NCBI GenBank assembly: GCA_029948255.1
Contig: JALIZF010001922.1
Span: 248,001 to 312,000, forward strand
DNA: 64,000 nt
Reading direction: 5' to 3'
Origin: Telmatactis stephensoni
Taxonomy: Eukaryota > Cnidaria > Anthozoa > Actiniaria > Isophelliidae
Shown here: positions 1-9,559 of the stretch, one piece after another
Layout of the letters: every line of letters begins with the position of its first letter
Numbering within the stretch: the stretch's first letter is position 1
Made by a program: the position numbers and the translations under genes
The notes under the pieces: model-generated
What the model was told of the DNA's origin: nothing
Databases searched by the model: none
Seen by the model: only the letters and a program-made list of their open reading frames with translations

Positions 1-86
1 ATGCATGTTATATGTTTTTGTAAAGCACCTAGAGCAGATTTTGGATAGGCGCTATATAAATGTTTATTATTATTATTATTATTAAA
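1..86 (+). mobile_element. 3' tail of a LINE (non-LTR retrotransposon)
   Basis: The sequence ends in a GCGCTATATAAATG block followed by a run of about eight TTA triplets. That layout is typical of CR1/L2-like LINE 3' ends in invertebrates. Only the extreme 3' end is visible; the rest would lie left of the window. The family assignment comes from the tail pattern alone. Confidence 0.55.
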
Positions 87-1107
87 TGTGTGATTGTTCA
101 ATTGTCTCGTAATGAAAGCGCCCTTGTAAACCTTCGACTCGATCACGTTGAGCTGCGCCCTCGTAATTCAGCACTTAGCTGCAAGGAAGGGTGATGAGCT
201 ACTCCTAATTTATTTAATTTGGTTTGTGTTGGATTTTTGGTACGTTTAGAGCTATTTTTATCCTTAGTGGCTGTCTGAGGAGCCATCATTAAGCGTGAAG
301 GCAGCAAAAGGTCAACTTAAGAACATCTACTTCTTTGATGAATTTGATTTGCAACTCGTGCTATCCATAAAATGGCGGTTCTGAAACGAAGTATTCTTGG
401 GGCTCGACTGTTGATGAATTTCTTGACCTACCATAGCATTTTTGGAAGTTGTGCTCACTGAAGAATAGAACAATCGCGAAATTTTTGGCGGTAGATCAGA
501 GTGGCTCTATACTTACATTAAATACATAAGATTAATGGTAAGGAAGGTTTCCTGTCGAAATATCTGGCTATTTCCCGGCATGCAGTGCGGTCGTGATGTT
601 GAAAACCAAGAAAATCATCAATCAATCTGCTCTTGTAATTCGACATATTTTGTGTGTTTTCATTTGATTTTGTTTTCCAAGTCATTTTTGTTTCTCGGCC
701 TATTGATTGCAATTGGAAATAATTTGCCTCCTAACTCGTTTAACTCGCCCATAGTTATTCTGGGAGGGCATTTACCAAACATGCAAAATATTGTTATTTA
801 ATATACACAGCAAATTATGATAATAAAGAGCAAACTATTGTCTGATTATCAGGCGGTCGGAGATAGTTCGTCACACTTCCTTACCGGTGATAATTATAAG
901 GTGCTAATTTAGCTGTTGTTTGTATATGCTTAATCCCATTAATTGACTCTAAAATGGCTTATTTCCAGTTGGAAACTACTCAGTCAAAAAGCTAGACCCG
1001 CCCCTGCGGCCCCCTCCCCTTCGGAAGTAATCACGTGACCTTTTTGCAAATTCTTTTCTGCACATTATTGACATAGCTTACGTGATGACATACGAACGTG
1101 TTCTCAC
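87..1107. other. No gene recognised (left of the minus-strand partial gene)
   Basis: I see no exon of the neighbouring secreted-protein family here. In particular, the exon-3 sequence (KCLECLDDVEKTV-type) expected downstream of the minus-strand exon 2 is absent. A frame open at 535-801 has no homology I recognise. Confidence 0.5.
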
Positions 1108-2332
1108 CTGATGGGCAGTTGTTCAAACAAAAATTCTCTTTTTTTGTCTGGTAATCTTGGCAAGTTTTGGTGCACGCAAACTTTATTGAAGGCGGCAATA
1201 ATGACAGAATGTTACGACTCATGCACTCTTTACGGCGAGTGCTTTCCATTTTACAGGTTCTCCAGGACTCTCCGGGGCACTGCATAAAAAAATCGTGTAT
1301 GAGATTTTAGCTGTCGAGTAATTGAGATCCAAACAATACATTTCTGCATCAAATCCACATAATACCACCTACATACAAAAAATCCCCATTCAAGGATTTC
1401 TTAGACTGCGTATTGTTTGAAGAATCTGACAGTTCGAGTCTGTAGAAACGTAAAAAAAAGTCTGAAATGTTTCGTTTGTGCAGCTGCATTTGCTGCTGCT
1501 TCACTGAATACCTTTTTTGCCTAAACAATTGAAGATAGAATGTACCTAAGTAACAATGCGTCTAAGATCTAGACAACTCTTTATTGTTCTAACTTCCTAT
1601 GTAAGAATTTCTTGGGTTTCAGACTGATAATATGTTAACCTATAGACAACATAGATGTACAAAAACATACTCGCTCAAAACAATAGCCAAGAGACGCCTC
1701 CAGTTTCCAATATTCCCAACATAGAACCTTTGTTGTATTCAAGCTCAGGGAAACGTTCAAGAAGAGGAAGTGAAATTTCACATATTTGAAAAACATCCAA
1801 ATAAATATTGTACCTTTTTCCAATAGATAGTTTTTGTACATTATGTATTAAGTAATGCTCCGAGTAAGAACTAGGCAGGCAAACAACAATGGAATGGAAA
1901 ATTAAGGTGGTATTTGTGATATTGTTTAATCCGTCCATCTCATTGGTTAAAACAAAAAAATTTACCATAACTTCATCAGTGCCTTAAATATTAATTTGTG
2001 TTGATTATACACACTTCGCTGCCTCACAAACTTAAAATCGTGTGTACTTGAGTCTTTTCGCTGTAAAACTTAAACCACATCATATGGTTATATTGTTAAC
2101 CTTCGTTGTATTGATGAACAGCAAGTTTCAACAACAACAACAAAAAAGGACGACAGTGGACTGAATACCAACTCATACAAACCTTTCGCGGGTAATATTC
2201 ACAAAACTGAGAAAACTAAAGAAAAAGTTAAAGTAGGATTTACTCTACGAAGCTTTCATTTACCTGAGGATTCGCCAAACTCAGCTCAATTACAAAATGC
2301 GAAAGTAGAAGAACAAAGATGAAAGGCTTCAT
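1108..2332 (-). CDS. Partial secreted cysteine-rich protein (5' exons only), paralog of genes A and B
   Basis: Two exons read leftwards. Exon 1 (2264-2332) encodes a signal peptide starting MKPFIFVLLLSHFVIELSLA, cut most likely after SLA, and ends in phase 0 before a gtaaat donor. Exon 2 (1108-1279) follows a tatgcag acceptor and encodes CPGESWRTC...CTKTCQDYQ...FCLNNCPSG with eight cysteines, ending phase 1 before gtgag. Both exons are open and match gene B exons 1 and 2 in phase. This copy keeps the intact exon 2 that gene A has lost. Exons 3-5 (second Cys-rich exon, EGF, C-terminal domain) are not found between 1 and 1107, so the gene either runs out of the window or is a truncated inverted duplicate. 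It is head-to-head with gene A, with start codons about 710 bp apart. I do not recognise the cysteine-rich domain as a named family. Confidence 0.6.
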
Positions 2333-2379
2333 GGTGAACTGTACACTGTTCCAAGTCCAATATCCAAAGTCTCGATGCA

Positions 2380-2470
2380 TTCCTTGCTTTATACATCCTC
2401 GTTCCCAGGACCATTTCAGCTTTTCGATTAAAAACTACCGGAGGATCTGTCCTGGGTTCCAAGATAAACA
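2380..2470 (-). promoter_or_regulatory. TATA-containing core promoter of the minus-strand partial gene
   Basis: Read on the minus strand, a GTATAAAGCAAGGAATG box lies about 60 bp upstream of the ATG (TATA at about 2388-2396). It is preceded by the block CCAGGACAGATCCTCCGG. The same block order occurs upstream of genes A and B. Confidence 0.6.
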
Positions 2471-2799
2471 CAATGAAGTACAAGGAAGGAATCAATTACC
2501 TCATTCATTCTAGGCGTAGCCGGAGTATCGCGGGCGCACGAAAGCCCGACATCTGGAGCCGACTGAGTCTACTCTTCCCACACTTCAACGCATTTCAAAT
2601 CCGGCAGAGTCAATCATAATTTTTGAATGTAAACGACACAAAACGTTATACAAATTGCTCTTTAGTTATAAAAACATAAAATTAAAGCTTTAAATTGAAA
2701 ATTTTTTTCATGGTCCGTCAACGGCGGCTCATCAATTGTTCGTCTTGAAAAAAATGGCTATTTCAAAATGGCGGATACTGAACTGCATGGGTAATAAAA

Positions 2800-3040
2800 G
2801 TAGACTGAGTCTTCAAACGTTGGGGGTTCGTGAGCCCGCGATACTCTTACCTAGGATGAATGAGGTAATGGATTACTTCTTTGCACTTCATTATGAATTT
2901 ACATCTTGGTACCCAGACCAGATCCCTCGGTAATTTTTGATCGAAGAGCTGAAATAGTCCTGGGTACGAGGATATATAAAGCAAGGAATGCATCGAGACT
3001 TTGGATATTGGACTTGAACTCGTCAAGTGTACAGTTCACC
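2800..3040 (+). promoter_or_regulatory. Core promoter of gene A, shared block with gene B
   Basis: A GATATATAAAGCAAGGAATG box lies at 2971-2990, about 68 bp before the ATG at 3041. Upstream is the conserved CATCTTGGTACCCAG element (about 2903) and a stretch around 2805-2880 shared with 8410-8500 upstream of gene B. The region from 2264 to 3109 is an imperfect inverted duplication containing two divergent promoters. Confidence 0.6.
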
Positions 3041-6000
3041 ATGAAGTCTTTCATCTTTGTTCTTCTACTTTCGCATTTTGTGATTCAGCTGAGTTTGGCG
3101 AATCCTCAGGTAAATGAAAGCTACGTTATGTGTAGAGTAAATTTTACCTTTACCTTTACCTTTTCGCAGTGCATATTGCGCGCGAAAGGTTTGTATGAGT
3201 TGGTTGTCACTGTTATGCATTCCATCCTGGCGTCCTTTTTTGTTTAAACTTGCCGTTTATCAATACGACGAAGGTTTAAAATATTACCATATAACGCGAT
3301 TTAAGTTTTGAAGCGAAAAACTCAAGTGCACACGATCTTAGGTTTGCGAGACAGTGCTATAAGCGTGTATAATCAGCACAAATTAGTACTAAATATAGCA
3401 TTAATAAAAATCCCAAGAAGATAGAATAGTTTATCTTTTTTGCAATGAGTATTCTTTGCAAGTTATGTATTATGATGTCCATTCTACCTCCAATTCTTGA
3501 GTCAAAAATAAGTATACAAAGAAGTAAAGGCGCTGTTACACGCTGAAACTTTTATCTGAAACTTGTCTCGATCGCCGATGCGAGGCGAGTTTCATAAGGG
3601 ATGTTACACGCTGACATTTTGTCCTGAAGCTTGTTTGTGACCGCAAGTTTCTGTTGCAGGAAAAGGCTCTACTCCTGAAGCAGTTCTACTTTTCGTGAAA
3701 CCGTTTCTTGAAACCGACCCGGGGAAAGTTTCAGCTAAATGACCATGTTACACGGTGCAATGCGTTGTGAAACTTGTCTCGCAACGGCGATTGAGACAAG
3801 TTTCAGCCGGAGAAAAGTTTCAGCGTGTAACAGCGCCTTAAGTGCGTGGAGACCAAACGACCCTTCAGATTTCGTTTTTAACATGTTTCGACAGGTTCCG
3901 CTGCCATTTATTTTTATCACACAACACGTGAAAGTTAGAAATACTCATACAGTCTAAATAATTAGCGTTTTACAATAAGTTAAATAATAAGCTTTTTTGC
4001 TCAGAATGTGCGAATGTTAATTCTTTTTCAAATTTCATTATTTTAACACTTTCGTAAATGCATTTATTTATGTAAATAAATAACGCATCTATAACTATTT
4101 ACATGATGGGCCTATTTTGACTACAAGTACCAAAATATACCTTACGAATTTTCTCTGTTTTGTCAGTCACTCTTCAAACTAATACACTGAAAGTTCTAAA
4201 GAAAGAACGAACACTACCCGTGGACTTCGTTTTTGTGTTTTTAATAAGTTATTAAACAAGTTTTAATAGTCTTATCAGGTTAGGCTTTGAAATGATATAC
4301 AAAGTATTTGATTCGTATTTGATTTTTTTCCAGCTTCACCAGTTAGTGATTTTAATTCGAGAAAGTTTAAACTGTTCGGTAAATTTCACATAGTGAATTA
4401 ATCCGAAAGAGAAATTTAAATTTTGATTTTTTAAATTTGTTTTCTATTTTTTAAATATTTGTATGTTTATATTCAAAAATATAAACATACAAATATCAAA
4501 AGGGGTAACAATTAAGGTATAATGTATAAAGCATACATATTTTTAGCCGTATTAAATCACCTGTTATAAGTAGATAATTTCTTTTTGTATTATTTTTCTT
4601 CAATTATGCAACAATCTACTGTGAATAAGAAGCCTTCTGATTGTATTTGCCTAATTTATCTTAATTTATGATATTGAAATTGCTTATGTTTTGGAGAGAA
4701 ATCAAATCGGTTCAAAATGCATCTCAATCTAACTCCATTTAGCTGATGAATCACTTGGCTGATGCCGAGGTTGCCATGGAAACGACATGCTATTAAATTG
4801 TGCAGTAAAAAACACTCAGAGTTGAATATCCACTTATTTGGTTTACTTTGTTGCTTGAAAACTCCTCTCGACCCCAAGGAGAAATAGATATAAACAAAAC
4901 ATTTTAAATCGTTTAATCCCTTTCATTTTAGTTATTACTCAGGCACTCCGTAGGAGGTCTGAGTTTAAAATTCGGGGTCGTTATTATTATTTTTTTGTTT
5001 TTCGTCGCGTGTCAGTCACAAATCGCCGTCGGGTCTCTAAGGCGCATGCGTAAAGTCTAAGCGCATGCGTAGAATGAGCCATATATTAGCACATGGTTGG
5101 GCTGATTCAACAAATTAAAGGTCTCGTCGCTGAAAAGAGTAAGCATGAATACTGTAATATCTAATACCCTCAAGCCACGTACAAATGCACATGAGATGTT
5201 TTGGGTATTTGAGGCAGGCATGTTTAAGCTATGTATTGAATCACGAATTACTTCAGTAGATAAAATCACATACATTTTGTTATGCAGTGCCCAGAATCCT
5301 GGAAAACTTGTAACCTGGAAAGTACTCGCCGTAAAGTGTGTATAAAGCCCACCATTCTATCATGTTTGCCGCATTCAAAACTGTTCGCGTGCACCAAAAC
5401 GTGCCAAGATTACCAGGCAAGTGAAAGATAAATTTTGTTTGGAGAACTGCCGATTCAGGTGAGAAACTTTCGTAGCTATTCCAGTTATGCGCCTGCGCGC
5501 AAGGGCAGCGGTGTTACATAAAAAGTTATAATTTCCTTTAGCAATGCATATTGGACAATTTGAAATAAATTAAGAGGAGGTTTTTTTTCCTTTTCAAGTA
5601 ATAATGGCTAAAAGTGCCGAAAAACTAGCCCGTTGTGCAAGTTTTAATTCAAATTTTCGTTTTGGATTTAAACTCGAATTCTATTCTTGCACGAAATTCA
5701 GTACTACTGTTCGTCAAAACTGCATAGATAGGAAATATATAGTGACCTTAACTGATTTCGTTCATTGTTTAATCAGTTTGTCCCTCAGTCTAACAGACTC
5801 GTCCTCGAGGGCACAGATTAGTATCCCTGTAACAAAAACTTTTTAAATAAGAGAATTCTTAAAAATATTTTGTCATTACATAATAGGGAAATGACGAAAG
5901 AATTTTCATTTTTTTTTTACAAAAACAGATAAATGTCTTGAATGTTTGGACGATGTTGAGAAAACCGTTCAGGATTGCAGAGCATTTCACAACAAGACAG

Positions 6001-7822
6001 GGAAATAGCCACTCTGGAGATTGTGATGGACTGGAAAAAAGTCTGACTAATTGCTGTGCGGACCCAGCAATTTGCAAAGGTATCATATTTAAAGTAAAAG
6101 GCATCAAGCTTTCTGTTTGTTTGTTTCCAGTTTGCTTTTAAGCTTTTTTTGTCCAATTGATTGTTATTTGCTTGTCTGTCGGTCTGTCTGTTTGCCTGTT
6201 TGTTTTTGCTTTTTTTATCTTTTTTGCTTTGTTTATCAGTTTGTTTGTCTGTCTATTTGTTTGTTGTTTGCTTGTCTGTCTGTCTATTTCTTTATTTTTG
6301 CTGTTTACCTGTTTAAAAAATTCACATATTATACAAAGAAACGTTCAAGAATGTACTTATTTTTGTTTCACCGTTTCCAGCACCCGTTTCTTCAAATAAT
6401 ATCTGACGCTATCAGATTTAAAACGTTAACACACATTGAATTAATTTACCTTCCTTCGTTTCCTTTTCCTACTTAGCAGGATAATATGGAATGTTTTCTC
6501 CCCTACAGTTTGTCATCATTCGTTCTGTCAAAATGGCGGTGTATGTCAAGGGGGACCGAATTTGTTATCTTGTAAATGCCCTAAAGGATTTACAGGAGCA
6601 TATTGTCAAAGGAGTAAGTATTGAGAAGACTACTGGATTCTGATAGATTGTCATTTTGATTGCATTTACAAAAGTAGTGCGTAATCACTGAAAATACAAT
6701 CAAAGTCTTGTATTTATAAGAAGCAGCGTATAACAGCGTATCATTATTGACATTGTGGAATGCAATGGTTCTGTGAGACGGGTTTCTGACTACTTTTTAT
6801 TTCTTTCTTTAGTATCCTTTATTTTCACGCCGACATTCTCTCCTTTTGTGTTGTTGTCAAAAACTAGCATTGCTTTCATTCAGTATTTTCATTTTAACTA
6901 TTAATTAGGTCAATGTGTAGGATCTCAAAAATGTCAAAATGGCGGAACATGTGTTGGTTCCAGTACTTGTGCCTGCCCGCGCGATTACACCGGACCTCTA
7001 TGTCGTAGAAAGAGACTGGGTACCAAACTCAATCCAGCCCCTAACGCAAAAGCCATTCTTGACGCTGGCGATAGTGTGGGCAGCGGTATGTATTGGATCC
7101 AGCCTCCAGGAGAAGACCAAGCCGCTCAGACATATTGTGATATGAAATACGCCGATGGGGGATGGATGCTGGCCAGTTATGGATACGTGGCCTCAACATC
7201 TTCTTCGTCCAAAAACAAAGCAATTCCTAACATGAACAACCCAATGGGATACGCTTGGAGGCCTGACCAACGAGCGGGACGCAACGGTGTAATCAACCTT
7301 CCGCACGGGGCAGTAATGATGGCACGAGATGCTACCTACATGATCATGGCGGCGGGAAACAACCCAACTACCGGGATTGACCAATACGAGTACGTCTACA
7401 AGATCGACTTACGTCAGAACACCTACAACATCACCTTCGCTAATCACAATCGATATCATGGGGCTATAGGAGCCAATGGGATTCCAAAGATGCACTTGAC
7501 AGATTTCTTGGTGATTGGTCTGAAAGGTGACGTTGGGGTTTTTGAAAGATACGCTCTTGGAGAGTCACTGGGGGTGACTTACAGTGATTCCTACCCAACC
7601 GGTTATGGGTTTTATGATAAGGGTACCGCGTATTCTAGCTTTTCTAAAGGTCCATTTTTCCCAAGCGTTCATTCTGGTGACGGTCACAAATCTTGTTCTT
7701 CGGGCCCATGCGAAATCTACCAGCCCGATATTTCCCAGGGATCTGAGTCATACGTCCATAAAGGTTGGTATACAGCCGATGCCACTGATAAAACCGGCCA
7801 GACGTCCATTTGGTTCAAGTGA
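3041..7822 (+). CDS. Gene A: secreted Cys-rich / EGF / EGF / fibrinogen-like protein, with lesions in exons 2 and 3
   Basis: Five exons: 3041-3109 (signal peptide, MKSFIFVLLLSHFVIQLSLA), 5288-5416 or 5288-5458, 5929-6079, 6509-6613 (EGF, CHHSFCQNGGVCQ...GAYCQR) and 6909-7822 (second EGF, then YWIQPPGE...QTYCDM..DGGWMLA, stop at 7820-7822). The last exon resembles the N-terminal subdomain of fibrinogen-related and intelectin proteins; its remaining ~190 residues lack the usual fibrinogen WxxYxxGFG and calcium-loop signatures. Compared with gene B, exon 2 is two bases longer and exon 3 one base longer. With the canonical donor (gt at 5459) the frame meets TAA at about 5429. A consensus GC donor (CAG|GCAAGT, CAG ending 5416) skips that stop, and exon 3 then stays open in a shifted frame, restoring phase for a continuous 455-residue reading. 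Either this splice is used or the gene is decaying. Probably extracellular, with a lectin-like or recognition role; that role is inferred from domain type only. Confidence 0.65.
3528..3838. mobile_element. Harbinger-like MITE with TAA target-site duplication
   Basis: Terminal inverted repeats begin AGGCGCTGTTACACGCTGAA at the left and end in the reverse complement at the right. TAA flanks both ends (3525-3527 and 3839-3841). The two paralogous introns carry the uninterrupted site GGAAGTAAGTGCGTCATAGA at about 9141 and 11344. The element therefore inserted after duplication and duplicated exactly TAA. A 3-bp TWA duplication fits the PIF/Harbinger superfamily. No transposase is present in this 311-bp element. 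Confidence 0.75.
4455..4496. repeat. Perfect 19-bp-stem hairpin in intron 1 of gene A
   Basis: The left arm 4455-4473 (ATATTTGTATGTTTATATT) is exactly complementary to the right arm 4478-4496, with a CAAA loop. The stem is very AT-rich. Confidence 0.7.
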
Positions 7823-7894
7823 AATTAAAGAATTGGGACACGCCTTACATAATCAACAGCAATGATAGAACGGTTAAAATGATAAAAACTGAAT

Positions 7895-7900
7895 AATAAA
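7895..7900 (+). terminator. Polyadenylation signal of gene A
   Basis: AATAAA lies 73 bp past the stop codon of gene A. Gene B has an AATAAA at 19538-19543, 86 bp after its stop. Confidence 0.5.
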
Positions 7901-8399
7901 CTAGCAGGGAAATGTACGTAGTAATTGACTGCGGAACGCAAGTAGATAATTAGTTAATCACTCAATTTACTGTAATCAAATGAGCTCCCTGAGTAAAGTA
8001 GGTTGAAAATTTCTATCTCAGTCAGTGATATATGTATGACACATTTCTCTGCACTTGTTAAACCAATTATTCTAGTCTAAAGGATCTATAGCTCACGGTG
8101 GGGAAGGGGGAGGGAGTACGCGACCAATTTTTCCATAAGGATAAGGATGTGCCAGTAGAGATCTAAAAACCTGGCCATGTTTATGATACTTGACCATTTT
8201 CTTAAGGATGGGCACGAAGCTTCAATTCAGTCTTAGTCTTGCTTGGAGCCCAGACTTCAACGGGTCAAAAATCCTGAGTCAATCATCATTTTATTTTTTC
8301 ATAGTATAAACTTGTCTATCCCATATATTTGTCTATCTTGAAAAACCTTTTCAAATTGGAACTTTTAGTTGAAAACAGTTTTACGTAACCCGTTAACGG

Positions 8400-8639
8400 C
8401 GTTTTGAGTACACTCAGTCTTCAAACGTCGGAGTTTCATGCGCCCGCGATACTCTAAGCCGGGATGAATGGGGTAATGGATTACTTCCTTGTACTGGCTT
8501 CATCTTGGTACCCAGGACAGATCCTCCGGAAATTTTTAACCGAACAGCTGAAATGGTCCTGGGTACGAGGATATATAAAGCAAGGAATGTATCGAGAATT
8601 TTGATATTGGACTTGAACTCGTCGAGCATACAGTTCACC
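8400..8639 (+). promoter_or_regulatory. Core promoter of gene B
   Basis: The box ATATATAAAGCAAGGAATG (8571-8589) lies about 68 bp before the ATG at 8640. It is preceded by CATCTTGGTACCCAGGACAG (about 8502) and a block shared with the gene A promoter. Spacing of these elements is nearly the same in both genes. Confidence 0.6.
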
Positions 8640-9527
8640 ATGAAGTCTTTCATCTTTGTTCTTCTACTTTCGCATCTTGTGATTCAGCTGAGTTTGGCGA
8701 ATCCTCAGGTAAACGAAAGCTATGTTAAGTGTCTAGTTAATTTTATCTTTAACCTTTTCTTTAGTTTTCTCAGTTATGTGCGAAGGGTTTTTATGAGCTG
8801 GTTGTCGCTGTTGCGCATTTTATTCTGTTGTCCTGTTTTTGTTGAAACAGTTGCCGTTTATCATTAGAAATGAAATATTACATATTAAATAGTTTAAGTT
8901 TTGAGGGGATAAGACTCAAGTGCACACGGTCTCAGGTTTTTAAGACAGTACTTTACACTAGTGTTAATTTTCGTATCAGCACAAATTAGTACTAAATAGC
9001 ACCTATAAAAAAAATCAAAGCAATATAGATCCCGGCAGTAGGCATATCACTGAGTTGATTTTACAATAAGTATTCTTTGTAGGTTATGAATAATGACATC
9101 CATTGTACCTCCAATTCTTGAGTCAAAAATAAGTATACAAGGAAGTAAGTGCGTCATAGACCAAACCACTCTTCAGATTTCGTATTTTTACATGTTTCGA
9201 CCGTTGCAACTGACAGTTTTAGCAAACAACAGATGATTCATTTATTTCTATACAAATAGCTTAACAATAGTCTTTTTATAAAGGCGTCATTTGACTACAA
9301 GTGCCAGAATATAATTTACGAAATTTCTTTTTCATCACTATGAAAGTTAAAGAGACAACGAGCACTGCCCAGATTCTTTCCTTCAACTGTTACAATTTTC
9401 GCCCTTTCCAGGAGCAATGATGGCACAGTTGGTTAGTGCGCGGCTTTCGGTGCGAGAGGTCCCGAGTTCGATCCTCAGTGACCTCACATCCTTGTTTCGA
9501 CTTCTTTCCTTTCCGTGTAGCTTGAAG

Positions 9528-9559
<32 letters not shown>

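Larger units (their letters stand above)
3110..5287 (+). other. Intron 1 of gene A
   Basis: This intron is paralogous to intron-1 sequence at about 8815-9920 and 11030-12870. It holds a TTTACC tandem run (3146-3168), an inserted inverted-repeat element (3528-3838) and a perfect AT-rich hairpin (4455-4496). No further exon was found. Confidence 0.6.

Noticed and set aside
535..801. 88-codon open frame on the plus strand
   Set aside because: Hydrophobic stretch only; no homology, promoter or splice support.
5288..6079. Cysteine-rich exons as a nematocyst toxin or small cysteine-rich toxin-like protein
   Set aside because: The cysteine module is embedded in a long EGF/fibrinogen-like secreted protein, and I see no signature of a toxin family; the function is left unassigned.
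9419..9490. Possible tRNA gene (A and B boxes present)
   Set aside because: No acceptor-stem pairing or plausible anticodon arm, and the same head with the same non-tRNA body recurs elsewhere, so it is a SINE.
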